From Mesodorylaimus sp. YZB2_4 (Eukaryota > Nematoda > Enoplea > Dorylaimida > Dorylaimidae), in NCBI GenBank assembly GCA_030248295.1, contig JASANH010001440.1:434001-498000 (forward strand): DNA of 64,000 nt, in the 5' to 3' direction. Of this stretch, positions 46,233-59,700 are shown in pieces. Positions within the stretch are counted from its first letter, which is position 1. Each line of letters opens with the position of its first letter. The translations under genes and the position numbers were made by a program. Under the pieces are notes generated by a model that was not told where the DNA came from, made no database searches, and was given only the letters and a program-made list of their open reading frames with translations.

Positions 46233-47185
46233 TTTCAATCCAGTTCAAAGACACTGGCATTAGATCAGGCAATCCTTTTACATATATGCCCTTTTGTTAT
46301 AATTCTACGGAGAGCACCTTTCGCACGCAGTGTTTATCCTAAGCGCCAAGAGAAATCCTAAGATCGAAAGGGAAACTGGAAACCCTTGTTGCTGAAGTCA
46401 AGTGCCGCCTTCTGTTTTAGAACTACATTTATGTCAAATTGCTGCTACAACTAGCGTGTTGACAATTTTTACTGTGCAGGTGACTGCGCGAAGCGAAACA
46501 ACAGATTTCTATAAATATCTTGGAGACCAGCCGAGTAGGAGTAAGATCTAAACACAACGTGTGACGCATTGCTGCTGGACACGCACTACAATGACGCCCA
46601 CCTAAACTTATCGTCGTAACCGCTGGTCATTACCTGACCCGAAAAAATATTACCCGAAGTTATTACCCGTCATCACCCGAAAGTGATGCCACATGAGTTG
46701 TCGGATGGCCGTTGGCCAGCAATTTTGCGCTCATCCTTGCGGTTCGTCGCTTCGTAGACTTTTATTCGTAGATTTTCACGATTTCAGAAACTTTTATTTC
46801 AAAATTCGCGATTTCACGATTTCAAAATTCGAATATGTACTTCGTATGTAATGCACGTTCTGTGTCTTTGTTGACAAATATGGTGCTTGTTGGAAAGAAA
46901 TATCAGGTCCAAAATAGTTTGCAACTTCAAAATTTATCTCTGGATACATCGGCATGACCACCGCCCAGTAACATTGGTGTATGTCAATGTAACCGACTGG
47001 CTACTTTGACATAGGCGTTTGCACATGTCAAACTATCCCGGCTACTTTGACATGGCGGTTACTTTGGCATGTGACACTGGCCAGCAGTCATGATATGATG
47101 CGAGGCCGTGAGGTGACCAGATCTAATGGCAGCTTCCCTGTGTGTGTGTGTGTGTGTCTTCACTAGGAGTCTAAGAAGGGGCTCA
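46233..47185. other. Intergenic with TG microsatellite
   Basis: A (TG)9 tract lies at 47,139-47,157. Short repeated ATTTCACGATTTC units lie near 46,780-46,830. No gene is supported. Confidence 0.5.
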
Positions 47186-47458
47186 CTAAACTGCCGTCCT
47201 CAGCTGGAACAAAACTACAGCCTCTCGGTCAGGGTTGCTGACCCAAGCAATGCGGGACCACCGCCTTGGACCATTATGTCTCTCTTGTGGTCGCGGGCCA
47301 TGATCTCCTCTTTCTCGATGCCAGTTGAAGTTACGAGTTTTATTTTGTCCTGTGGGACAATTGTTTCTATGATCGTTATTCCTATGACCAAAAGACGATG
47401 GGCAATCTCGAGCAAAATGCCCATGGCCCGAACAACGGCGGCAAACATTCGCGCTCAC
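47186..47458 (-). pseudogene. Gag-type zinc-knuckle fragment of a retroelement
   Basis: A minus-strand frame opens with CRRCSGHGHFARDCP, a CCHC zinc knuckle (CxxCxxxGHxxxxC), followed by an R/H/N-rich basic stretch. This is the usual C-terminal part of a retrotransposon Gag. No protease, RT or LTR is adjacent, so it is an isolated remnant. A cellular CCHC RNA-binding protein is less likely because no splice structure or start is seen. Confidence 0.65.
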
Positions 47459-49911
47459 AGACCGATCACGTGACGATATGACACTTCTATTAGCCTACTG
47501 GAGCTTGACCTGGATTTTTTATTAGCATTTATTATTATCTGACCCAACCCTCCTTCTGATAACCTGATGGATGACCAGTGGTCGAGTGCTCTAAAACGCA
47601 TGCAAAAAAGAAGAGGGATGTGAAGTCAATTGCGTGTACTCTCGCATGTTATCGGGGGGGGGGGGGGGGGGGGTTCTCATAACGGAATCGGCGTTCGTTC
47701 GTTGAAGTCAAGTCAAGTGTAGGTTTTTTGGTCCAAGTAAGATTTTATTCATCTGCGCCAAGTAGCCCCCCGTCAGTAGATCTAGGCAAGTAACCGGTTT
47801 GGAAAAAAATATAGCTCAGCCGTTTTCAAAGCCAAAAATTTCAGCCATTGTTGGATTCGAATCCTCGGTAGCCGGATCGATGGAGTGTTGCATCGAACGG
47901 CGCTGCACAGCCGAGACCCTAGAAATCGCTGAAAGAACAGTGGTTTCATACTCGCATCAATTGCCTGCTTTTCTCCGCACCTTAGTAGTTGTACACAATC
48001 TGCCGTATGCTAGGAACACTATGTAAATCTTGACCGCGCTGCACCGGCATGCTTCAAATCCAAGTCAGCGCTTGCCCTCCGCGAAGGAAAAACAAATAAA
48101 TACCGGAGCAAAGAGCGCAGAAACTAGAAACCAACTGAGCCACCGCGGCTCCCTGTTTATTCACCATGATTGCTAAGTTGGAAATTTGTGTAAAAGGGGG
48201 TCACCAAAGCAGCTAGGCAGGGATTTTGGCACCCCAAAGGTTATTGCTATGAGCCTTGAAGATACCGTTTCAAAACGGAGACGAATAAGAGATGAAGGCG
48301 AATAAGAGTACTGAGCAACGCTTACAATCCTCACAACTGAACAAAGTTGAAGGCCAGAGTTGGTTCATTTGATGTTAGGGGATGGCTCCTGGGGAGGGAT
48401 GACACGTCTCTTTTTGAGATGTTGAGTTGGTGTTGGGTTGTGTGTTGACGTGTTTTCTTTGTTATTTTGTATTTGTAGCCTGTACATACTCCTTGCAAGT
48501 GGTCAGCATTTGGGGCATAGAAAAAAAGGTGAAGAATTCAAAGATGACGCTGACACACTGCCGCCCCATCTAATTCCCAGCGTGGGCCAGTGGGTATTGC
48601 TTCTTTTTGCAAGAAAAGCACTTATTGAAACACTATGAACGCTCACTACAGTTCTAAGGTGTTTGTGAGATAGGTGCAGCTAGAGCTATCGACTCCTAAA
48701 GTTACACCAAGGAACTAACCCTTGCATGCACAACTTTCTGACAGGAATAGCATCCTTTATGCGCGGCATTCTTACACCATTGAAGCACATATGCAGAACT
48801 CGCTCACACGCGCTGAGGAGAGCGACAGTATCTTTTAAACCATACTTGCCAGTGTGTGCATTGCGCGGCCAAACAGTTTTTGCCTGTACAATAATGACAT
48901 GACTTTTTGAAAAAAAAATGTTTTAATGTATGGGTGTAAGCTGGCTTCAGGAAAAGCGGGCAGGGGACAAAAGTGCAATCTAGCGGACATATCTTTAGGC
49001 CGCAATCAAATTTAGTCGCGCTGTGATTGACTTGAAAAAGTCAAACAGACAGAAACAGTTAGAGACAAACAATATACCAATTCACAGTTTTCGGCAGCTG
49101 ACATTTTTAAATTCCCCGCAGACGTCGTATAGGACACATGCCATGTTATCCCTTTTCCTCATTTCATTGCCCATCAAGACGAGCGCACACACAGGACAAC
49201 GAGATCATATTTATAAACGGTCGCAAAGACGAGTAGGGGCGTGCCTTTTTAAATTCTTCAGAATCTGAAAGTCTGTCGTAAATAAAACTTGGATAAATGA
49301 ATACAACATTTTTTGTACAGCAGAAACAACATTTTGGGAAGATTTAGAACCAGTCAGGCTCTTATTATACAACGCATTTTCTTTTCCCGGACTTTTGGAA
49401 TAACTTGGTAGAATCAACATAGATTCTTGCGAAGATTGCATTCGCCAGAGGCAAAAAGTATGACTTGGTTGTTTGCTACTTTACCACCTCCCCCGGACAC
49501 GAGACCACAGCTGAAGAGGTATGCGCGGGAGAATGGTCGTGCCAGGTTTGCATTCATCTTTCACATTTACCAGACAATTTTCTTCAAGCCCGCCCCGCCT
49601 CAATGTCCCAAGAATAAACAGACCTTTGAAATGTGCTGAAAGACGATTTTTGGCACACTGATCAGCATAACGCATTGTAAAAATTCTAGATCTCGCACCT
49701 TACGTATCGCTAATGCACAAGTATTTCTGCAAAATTCTTTAAAATTCGAACATCCGGCACCGCCTATTATTGCACAATGGCGTCTACCCACTGGTTCCCA
49801 CTGCTCATTGTGCCCACGCCCCCTCAATTTCGAGTGAATAAAGTCGGGTCTCTGACAGTTCTGCCATTCGCACTATCCCACCTCAACGTGCCAACGTTCG
49901 CATATTTTGTC
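47459..49911. other. Intergenic with G20 tract; promoter side of the second PAN-like gene
   Basis: G20 lies at 47,654-47,673. Possible tRNA-like A/B-box pairs near 47,812-47,863 are too weak to call. An open frame at 48,438-48,638 has a hydrophobic start but no ATG. Confidence 0.5.
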
Positions 49912-50885
49912 ATGAAATACCAAATTTTCTTTCTCGCCGTGTTTCTTTGCGTGGCCAGTGGGCAATGGGGGAATAGTTGGGATCGAAACCAAAACAGTAG
50001 AAATGACTGGGATCGAAACAATAATTGGGATAGGAACAACAGAAATAATTGGGATAATAATCGCAACAATAATTGGAACAATGATCGAGACAGAAACAAT
50101 AGGAATCGCAACGACTGGGATCAAAATGGGAAAAGTGGTGGCTCAAGGAGGTGGAAGAACTCATTCGTGAATAAAATTTTTGATGAACGTGGCGATGAAG
50201 GTATCTGTAGGCATGATCGGGATCACCTATCTGACTGCAATTTAGGAGGAGTGTTTTTAATGGAGAAGAGAGTACAGAAAGAAGAACTAGTGCGATAGAG
50301 TGAATTCCATACACTGCAAGGCCGCTTTGTTTAAAGTACTTGGGGACTTTTCCCCTCAAATGGCCTGCTCCCACGAAAAACCTTTCCCGCCCTTTGAAAC
50401 ATCTAAAATAAATTTCACTGGTCTATTCCTTCAGTATTGACCCTTTTACCCATCAGTGAGCTGAAAGCATACAGTATCTTCTCATTTCAGTAACGGCTCG
50501 TTGTGGTACTGGCCAGGAGGACTGGTATTATTACACATGGACGACCGGTGGTATTCGAGATTACTATTACAGTCAAGGATACAAACGGAACTTGGACGAG
50601 TGTGTTCGTGTTTGCGATCGCCTGCCCGAGTGTTATTTCGCGACTCTAGCAACCGAAACAAATACCTGCTATTTGCTGAAAGCCAGCACTGCCACCAGCT
50701 GCAGATATTTGAGAAGCGGTCATTATGGGCCCATGCGCGAAAGGTGCACGCCATCGAGACCATGCCCTAGTGCGTACAGAGAGTGCAAACGCCCGCATTG
50801 TACTCTCATAACAATCATGGAACGGTACTGCAAGACGAATGGAGATGAGGACGCGGCTGTGGAAACCTGCAGACAAAGTGCATAG
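49912..50885 (+). CDS. Secreted PAN-like 12-cysteine protein with N/W/D-rich spacer, 227 aa
   Basis: Exons are 49,912-50,200 and 50,491-50,885, with a 290-nt phase-1 intron at the same position as in the paralog at 45,520. The signal peptide is IFFLAVFLCVASG. The spacer is asparagine-rich (NNRNNWDNNRNN) rather than arginine-rich. The domain opens RCGTGQEDWYYYTWT and keeps all twelve cysteines (ECYFATLATETNTCYL, GERC-type and RPC, REC, HC, YC, TC positions), ending CRQSA. The pair is head-to-head with 3.7 kb between start codons. Rapid spacer change with strict cysteine conservation suggests a structural or adhesive secreted role. Confidence 0.87.
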
Positions 50886-51158
50886 GTCAGAGAATGAGAG
50901 CGGTTTGAATTTAGAGCTCCTGATCCTTTGAATACAGTAAATTGTAATTTTTTATTGATCCTGGCTCATATACTGTAGTTGAGACCTTGTCATTCAGTGT
51001 AATGTCAATAAGAGCTGAACTCTGGGTGGAAGGTATAAAAAGCGTATTTGATTAAGGCTTTTCGTATGTCATAAAAAGGGAATATTGACACTGAATGCTG
51101 GACAGTCGCAAAAGCATAAGGCAGAACCAGTACGCAAATGAAGTCAGTTTTGGCCATT

Positions 51159-52310
51159 TTAGTATCGATAAAGAGAATTTGAAGTGCTGCTACGTCTCAC
51201 TCTTCCCAAACGAAGTTGATTTTCGTCCGCCAATTGGTTACTGCTGGGGGAATGAAAGAATTGGCTCCTCGTAGTATGCTCGGACATAAGAGAAGAGAAT
51301 GTAGGCTGCATGTACGCAGGTCGAGGAATCATACGTGGCTGGCTGCTGGGGCGCGCAGGAGATCGTTTGTCGAAAGAGATCGGAGGAGTTAAACGTCGCG
51401 TAGCCCTGGCAGGAACTTCGTTGTTGCCCGAAATTGCTACTGATAAGGTCAAGCGAACCAGTGTTGGCCGTGTTTCCGACTAAAAATTACAAATATATTG
51501 TCAATTAGGCACAAGTCTAAAGCCTTAATCCAACAAATCCTCATCAAATCTTTTCACGTTGGCAGTCAAGATTGGGAACCAAAAATCAGCTCCAATGAAA
51601 CGACCTTCAAAATGCGCTTCAACTTACCTTCAACGATTTCAAATGCAATCTTCGCGAAAGATGATCGTAGGACGGATGTAAAGTGTGATATGGATACAAT
51701 ACACTGAAAGCATTGTCCTCGTACTCAGCCACAATGTCGTGACACCTGCTCGCGCGGAATGATAAACTCGAATTCTCAGACCACAAACGCACAGAAAAGG
51801 TTTCCCGCTTAAACGAACGTAACAAATCTTCAATTGACCAGTAAGAAGCGAATTCCTGAAATAATGGAATCAACCGTTAAGAATCCTCTAGAAAACAAAA
51901 CCCGTGTGTCTAAGCGACAGAGGCAAGAAACAGAAATGCCGAAAACGAGGGAACTTTCGTCAAAGCGTAAATTTTCTCAGTCAGATCAGCACGTTTCGAA
52001 AAATATGCTAAGCTTTCGCAATAAGAATCTTACTTTGGAAAATGTCAGCTGTTCGCAAGGCAGAACTGGTGAAATGGAAGAAAATATTGCATAACTGCGA
52101 GTGCGTTGGCTTTGTCCGAATAGGCTGATCTCAAGGAGAACGTTCGTAAATGACGACGAAGGCGGAGAAGCTTCATAAAGCATTTTTTTATGACCGGGAA
52201 ATGGAAAGACGATCTAGAGCACCAGAAAATGTTTTCTACTGCCCGAAAAATCCACATCAAAAAAATCTTTTTCTTACCTCGTTCACCAAAACTGAGACTT
52301 TGACCCGCAT
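51159..52310 (-). CDS. SPATA6-family protein, four exons, 253 aa
   Basis: Exons on the minus strand are 52,278-52,310, 52,034-52,213, 51,628-51,855 and 51,159-51,479, all joined in phase 0. The first 150 residues match my recollection of the SPATA6 N-terminal domain: a RVKVSVLV strand, FPFPG, VLLEISLFGQSQRTRS, PCEQLTFSKEF, DLLRSFKRETFSVRLW, VAEYEDNAFSVLYPYHTLHPSYDH and LHLKSL followed by a PTLVRLTLS segment. SPATA6 in vertebrates builds the sperm connecting piece at the head-tail junction. The C-terminal 100 residues are low-complexity S/P/R. At 253 aa it is about half the vertebrate length. It converges on the PAN-like gene with 273 bp between stops. The family call is from memory of the domain; a sperm role is inference. 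Confidence 0.75.
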
Positions 52311-55300
52311 TTCGAAACAGTACGGATCAAGAGGGAACTAAAACGGAAGCGAAAACGGGACGGTACAGACGGCAGAAGCAAAATAATAGAGCAGTAAGAA
52401 ACATAATTACGTAACTCAATCAATCGAAAGCTGTTATGTTTTCCCTCCTCCAGCAGACAATAAAAAATTTTTGTCCGCTCCAGCGCGAAATTCAAATTTG
52501 TGATGTAAGAGCGGCAAATTGTATCAAAAGTCGCGTCAATGCACACACATCTCTATCTTTTTAACAATTGTTAAAATCTGTTGATGAGACCCCTTTGAAT
52601 GGCTTGTTAAGAGGACGATGGGTCGATTTCGATTATCAATGCGTGCCTGCAAAAATAGTGTATAATTCTGACTAGTCGAAATGGCGAGGCAGATGTCATC
52701 AATTGCGAATTGATATAGGGCTGATACATTGGTTACATAAAAATACCCTGAAGGGGCGTCTTGTTAATTGCTTGGCTATTTCCTTAACCTGCTCACCTGC
52801 ATCTAAAGTCCTGGCGCGAACAGTCTGCTTCAAACCCTTGCATTTTAAAGATCATTCGAGATTGCATTTTTGACGGCACCCGTTTTTTATTATTTGCCTA
52901 ACGAGCAAACACACTTACATTTGTTACACGCGAGTTCCAATGATACCTCAACTCCGAAGCCCATACTTTTAGATACTGTAGGTCTTTCAAACCCCCACCA
53001 GCATTAGTTAACAAGAGCCAAACAGATGTAAAAGTGTGAGACGAGCAATCGCAGTCACGCTCTACGCCAAATATTGTATATGTTAAAATCATTTTAAATC
53101 AGGCCCATGAGGACTTATTCATTAAAGAACAGAGTAATCGATCATTCAATTTTTTTGACACTGTTTCTCGAACGTTCCATCTTGGATGCTCTTGAATAAG
53201 TCATTATTGAGAAAATTCCATGGGGCAACATAGCAACATTTGTTGACGAATATCACTGAGTCGTTGCCATAACCTACAGCACAAACTCACTGACAAAGAT
53301 TTTCATGTGGAACTATAAAAAATTCCATACCCATGAAGAGATATTGTCGCCCTTCCACAAAATAAACCCTGTTTATAGCGCAGTTTTCTTCGTCGTGTGG
53401 TGTGCGTAACTCATTGGGAACTGGCTGCTTGAAAACATTCTGTAATGAATATAGTACATTAATTTTTAACTTTCCTCTTCTTTTTGCGCTTTTCCACAAA
53501 ACAATTTTTAATTTTTGTATTATTACACCGCGACACTGTGCGTGCTGCCACCCACTTGAGTCCTCTCTTATATCCCAAAGATAGCACTTACATACGAGTA
53601 TATGAAGCACGAGCATCAAGTGTACGTTCTTTAATCTCGCGATACTTTTTTTATCTATTTTAATCTAGCCTTGGGTACTTTATTCAATTTCTCCGTATTT
53701 TCGCTCATTTTTGGTGCCGATATATTTGCGCGTCAGTTTCCTTTGTCAACGCGACTTACCACTTGTCAAAATCGCCTACGCATCAGTATGGGAGGGGGCC
53801 TTTTTACAGAAGCCTACACGCCAGACTACTGAGACAGCCTAGTGTCCGTTCCTCGCTTATAGCCAAACTATTATCGGTTCCATACTCCACTTACGGAAGC
53901 ACAAGCAGATTGGGTGTTGGCCCTTCCCCATCCCAGGTCAGACCCGTTTGAAATACCAGGGTATAGCGAGTGAGGTTTCAGGTTTGTATGTAGTACTCCG
54001 GTTTGGACATTCGCACCATTGTTTTATAATTTTAGCAGAGCGGTGTTCGAAATGCAGTATGTACTTATGATGTGTGATGAATGTTCGACAAAGTAGCTTT
54101 TATATGATATCGTTCTTACCCTAAACGAAGTTATTGTCTTAAGGTCGTATCGGTTATACCAGTCGGTACGTTTCTTCCGAGAGAGTACCTCGCCGTGGAT
54201 GACTGAAAAAAGCCTTTTATCACTCCTAAGACATGCTTATTTGACATGCCAGTAGGTGTGCAAATTTTTGGCAAGGCGTTTCTTGTCACCTCTTATTCTT
54301 ACAATTTATTTACCTCGGTGGTAACGGCAATATGTTCTGTAGGTATTATCCCAGTCACACATTGTGCAATCTGGCCACTTGGCAGATGCAAAAGTGGCGA
54401 GAAAGGCGAGCCCTATCGCGATCAACATGTTTGATGGGTCCAAGGGTATTTCTTCGGTCAAGTTCGGTAATGATGGTGACCACAGAGGGCAATATTCAGT
54501 TGCTTCTAAATCACCAAGTTACAGAACGTGAGTGATAAATACATGGTACCTGTTTTATTTACACAAGTAAGCGACTACACAGGTGTCCGCTGCACTCGCA
54601 ACTTACTTACAGCCGACGATCTTTGCCAAATCAACTTGGAGCAAAAGCACAGAGCGTAACGTGTTCTGACTGGCCACACTAGCCCTATAAGTATGATGCG
54701 AAGAAGCAATAGTTGGCGGCCACAAATTCCTAAATATCCAGAAAAACCTTGACCGAAAATGTGGATAAAATTTTGATTAACATTCCCCTGAAGACGCTTG
54801 CGCTGGCTTACCGCGCAGACCCCAACAAGTATTTTTACCAGCACAAGGGTTCTGTTACATGCAGCTTCTTGTTAACCGCTATCTAATATTTTCGGCGTCC
54901 AGGACGCTAATTACAGTCTCTAATATATAACCATGTCGACCATGACATGTTTGGTATTAAAACATGATGACAACAATGCTTATGCAAAATGTCTTCGAAA
55001 TGATTTGAGCATATGTTGAAGAAGTTGATGAAATTAGAGGTGTAGGGTGGAGTGATAAACGAGTATATGTCGAATTTGTACATCGTAAACCACCATAGTA
55101 ACCATAGTAAGCATTCCATAATAAGAAAAGTTTATGGCACAGAATGTACAGGATTGTAAATCACAGCAAGCTAATAGCAGGTATAGTTGCGTCAGAATGG
55201 CACTTGTTGCTTTCTAGTGAGCGCGGTACGATTATCCATGCGCGCTACGATTATCCATACGTTTGTGATACGATTATCCATGCGCTGAATTGTTTTCTGG

Positions 55301-56717
55301 TCTCCTGTTCCTGGTGATCTATTGCCTTCGTCGAAGTTCAGCAAATTTTTCCCTTGATGCCGCTGAGTGTGATCTCTAGCTCCTTCCTCAGCAGCCATTC
55401 TTGCTTGGCAACTATTCTTGTCTTGCTAATGGTTGCTAATCTTCTTCTTTCATTTGCATAGATCCCTGCCGAAAATATTATCTGACCAGTTTCCAGCGAT
55501 CTTCATGTAGCACCAGGTCTTAATGAGTCACCAACCGGCCACGTCATACAGTAACACATGACCTGATTTACTTAGAAGATCGATGATGGGAAGGTTGATT
55601 TATGTAGCAAAAGGAAAGGATCGCGGAAAAGGATCAGTTTTGCTAAGGTTCGAAAACCTTAAACTAGTGGGTTCATGACAGTGTCCTCCAACCCTCATAT
55701 GTTGATGACCTGCCAGAGCTACTTTCACAGCAATTGTACATTTTCTTTCATTGGGAGATTCGACATCATGATGTTATGTTCAGCCTTTGAGAATTACTAA
55801 TACGAGAGCAATTTTTTAACATCTTATACGCTGTAACTTTTCCTAGAGTGTTCATCTTAGTTACACAAAGCATACACTTGTATATCAAAATCGTGAAGAA
55901 ATGATTCGTTCGTCCCGAAGCTTCTTTACCATACTACTCGAGCTGAAGAGATCGCCGCCCATGCACTGTAGGCATGAGATTTTAACAACTGTAAAATAAA
56001 TTCATTGCGCATTCCCTCAAAATGGGGCTGGTTGCGTGATTAGTGAGAAATTGTGAAATTCAACGATTCTATCGACACATTTTTTTGGTCACTGCGACAA
56101 TTTGAAAATCAATAATTTTTAAGAGGCGAGACACCGTCCAGAAATCAGCTGTCGTCTTCTGGGCAGTCACAGCTTGGTTTTACGAATACACAGTACTTTT
56201 ACAGCCTTTCGAATGCTTAATCAACCATGACCCTAAAAATTTTAATTTGCTATCTGAGGATCTTATTTTCTTCCCCAGTGGCCTGATACCCTGATAATAA
56301 TAACTTCTTTCCGAAAAATGGGTACCCCGGAAATAGGCTTTTAGATAACTCCGCCTAACCCTGAATTCTTGTCAAGCAATCATGTCCTCTCTTACTAGAA
56401 GACGTCGGAGATGAATCTTTAGCAAGCAAGCCGGCATGAATAGTTCTCTCGCTATGTGCACACCTATGTATGTATTCATATTAGGTCGTCCTTTAAAGCT
56501 CCGTGCCGATTATGGTATACACCCACGATCCGCGTATCGTAGCTATCTAGGTATAATCGTCAATCTGTACCCAAGGAGCGGCATTCCTTTTAACTTTCTT
56601 ATTTAAGTTCATTTGAAAGGGATCCACCTCCATTCATTTTCGTCATATGCTGTGAGCAGTAGACCAGGTGTCTTTACAGTCAGAAAAGTTTGTTTGTCGA
56701 ATCTGATTATAAGCAGT
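52311..56717. other. Gene-poor stretch; possible minus-strand exons unconfirmed
   Basis: Minus-strand open segments bounded by fair splice signals occur at about 52,900-53,060, but they lie 5' of the SPATA6-like start and no coherent protein emerges. Three copies of TACGATTATCCAT lie at 55,227, 55,246 and 55,269. No RNA gene is recognised. Confidence 0.4.
55227..55284. repeat. Three near-tandem TACGATTATCCAT(R)CG units
   Basis: Units start at 55,227, 55,246 and 55,269 (spacing 19 and 23). Purpose unknown; they could be binding-site repeats or a transposon end. Confidence 0.7.
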
Positions 56718-56724
56718 ATATATG
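56718..56724 (+). promoter_or_regulatory. TATA-like box of the PQ-repeat gene
   Basis: TATATAT lies 40 nt before the start codon at 56,764. Transcription would then begin only a few bases before the ATG. Confidence 0.45.
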
Positions 56725-56763
56725 AAGGAGTATTTCCAAAGTGCAACATTACGAGACGCGAAA

Positions 56764-59700
56764 ATGAAGGCTCTCATATTTTTTATTATTACTGTTTCAG
56801 CATCGCACGTGGTTCAGGCTTTATCTGAAAGTAAGTAAGCCTTCATTATTTGGCTGATTAAAATCACATTGCTCCAGCCACTGTAATACGATACACTGTG
56901 TGAATTAAATATGTCTTCTGCCTTCTAGCATGCGAAGATGCCCATCCAATTTGCAAAACTATTTGTGCCATAAACTGTAAGGGTGAATCTGTGGGCTTTG
57001 CACTAACAAAAAGGCAAGTGCAAAGGCCCCGTCAAGCCGCAGTCTTTCCGAACGCCGCGAGGGACAACAATCACTGTCCTGATTTAGCAGAGCCAGCTTA
57101 TACTCTCTTGAGTTCCTTTTGTCCAAAGTCGTGCGGACTATGTGGAAAGCGTAAGGACGACATTTAAAAAAATAGTAAATCCCTACATGATTGCGATAAA
57201 TTTCAGAATACGATCTTGATTTGGCAGCTATCGCTTATGTAAGAGCCAGCTGTCCAGTGCGCGGGAATAAGCCACCGCCGAAGCCAGCAGCCAACAAGCC
57301 GAAACCAAGTCAATCAAATCCCCCACCAATCAAACCACAGGCGAAACCACGACCACCGTCACCCGCTAGAACGACACCTCGCCCTAATGAAACTAAACCG
57401 CGAGCTCCAATGCCTGATCAGCCACCACGGCCTAGTGAAGTAGAGCCATGGCGAGAGCCAGAGCCAGCAATTCCAGGTAATGACCGCCAATAACCCCACG
57501 AAAAACAATTCCAGTCCACATAACCCGCTGCAGAGACAAACCTGTCGCTTCCACCATAGCGAAGAACTCTATACTTTAACCTCCACTTTTAAAAAACTAA
57601 AGCGTCGAGCACCTTTCCAACCAGTTAGATCACAAAAAAATTTCAACACCAAACACTTCTAGATTGAGCTCCATTCTGTCCCCAAAACTCAATTTAGCCC
57701 CCACCAGCCTCATTTCCAACCTCAGCAACCATTCGGGAACTACCAACATCTGTTTTTCCTGTTCAGCCTTAAGATCTGAAAAGCCCAACTCTTGTTGTGC
57801 TACAACCACCCTAACTAAACAGAGCATCTTTTACAACCACATACACTGTTTACAGCTCCGCAACTTCCACCTCAAGTTCCACAGCCTGTTCCATTCCCTC
57901 CTCAACAACCTCAACAGCCCCAGCAACCATTTGAGCCAGTTCCTTTCCCACCACAACAACCTCAGCAACCATTCGAACCAGTTCCATTCCCACCACAACA
58001 GCCTCAGCAACCTCAGCAACCATTCGAACCAGTTCCATTTCCACCACAACAACCTCAACAACCGTTCGAGCCAGTCCCATTCCCACCACAACAACCTCAG
58101 CAACCATTCGAACCACTTCCATTCCCACCACAACAGCCTCAGCAACCTCAGCAACCATTCGAACCAGTTCCATTTCCACCACAACAACCTCAACAACCGT
58201 TCGAACCAGTTCCTTTCTCACCACAACAACCTCAACAACCGTTCGAACCAGTCCCATTCCCACCACAACAGCCTCAGCAACCTCAGCAACCAATTGAACC
58301 AGTTCCATTTCCACAACAACAACCTCAGCAACCATTTGAACCAGTTCCATTCCCACCACAACAACCTCAGCAACCATTTGAACCAGTTCCATTCCCACCA
58401 CAACAACCTCAACAACCTTTCGAACCAGTTCCATTCCCACCACAACAACCTCAACAACCATTCGAACCAGTTCCATTCCCACCACCACAACAACCTCAAC
58501 AACCATTCGAACCAGTTCCATTTCCACCACAGCAGCCTCAACAACCACTCGAACCAGTTCCATTCCCACCACAACAGCCTCAGCAACCTCAGCAACCATT
58601 CGAACCAGTTCCATTTCCACCACAACAACCTCAACAACCGATCGAACCAGTTCCTTTCTCACCACAACAACCTCAACAACCGTTCGAACCAGTTCCTTTC
58701 TCACCACAACAGCCTCAGCAACCTCAGCAACCAATTGAACCAGTTCCATTTCCACAACAACAACCTCAGCAACCATTTGAACCAGTTCCATTCCCACCAC
58801 AACAACCTCAGCAACCATTTGAACCAGTTCCATTCCCACCACAACAACCTCAACAACCTTTCGAACCAGTTCCATTCCCACCACAACAACCTCAACAACC
58901 ATTCGAACCAGTTCCATTCCCACCACCACAACAACCTCAACAACCATTCGAACCAGTTCCATTTCCACCACAGCAGCCTCAACAACCACTCGAACCAGTT
59001 CCATTCCCACCACAACAACCTCAGCAACCATTCGAACCAGTTCCATTCCCACCGCAGCACCCACAGCCACCTCAAGTACCAAATGGACCAACAATTGTCG
59101 TTCTGCCACCACCTCAACAGCCACCCCAACCGTTCGAGCCAGTTCAATTCCTACCACAACAACCTCAACAACCATCTGAACCAGTTCCATTCCCACCACA
59201 ACAACCTCAGCAACCATTCGAACCAATTCCATTCCCACCACAACAACCTCAACAACCGTTCGAACAACTCCCATTCCCACCACAACAGCCTCAGCAACCT
59301 CAGCAACCATTTGAACCAGTTCCATTTCCACCACAACAACCTCATCAACCGTTCGAACCAGTTCCATTCCCACCACAACAGCCTCAGCAGGCTCAACAAC
59401 CATTCGAGCCAGTTCCATTCCCACCACAACAGCCTCAGCAACCTCAGCAACCATTTGAACCAGTTCCATTTCCACCACAACAACCTCAACAACCGTTCGA
59501 ACCAGCTCCATTCCCACCACAACAGCCTCAGCAACCTCAGCAACCATTTGAACCAGTTCCATTTCCACCACAACAACCTCAGCAACCATTCGAACCAGTT
59601 CCATTCCCACCACAACAAACTCAGCAACCATTTGAACCAGTTCCATTCCCACCACAACAACCTCAACAACCTTTCGAACCAGTTCCATTCCCACCACAAC

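Noticed and set aside
47812-47863. TAGCTCAGCCG and GATTCGAATCC as tRNA A/B boxes
   Set aside because: D- and T-arms do not pair; the second is simply palindromic.
48438-48638. Small ORF with signal-like hydrophobic start
   Set aside because: No ATG at the start, and no acceptor supports an exon.
52880-53092. Minus-strand segment with good GTAAGTG donor upstream of the SPATA6-like gene
   Set aside because: SPATA6-like translation starts downstream at 52,310 with a complete N-terminal domain; joining these segments gave no coherent protein.
53287-53619. 110-codon minus-strand ORF
   Set aside because: No start context, domains or splice evidence.
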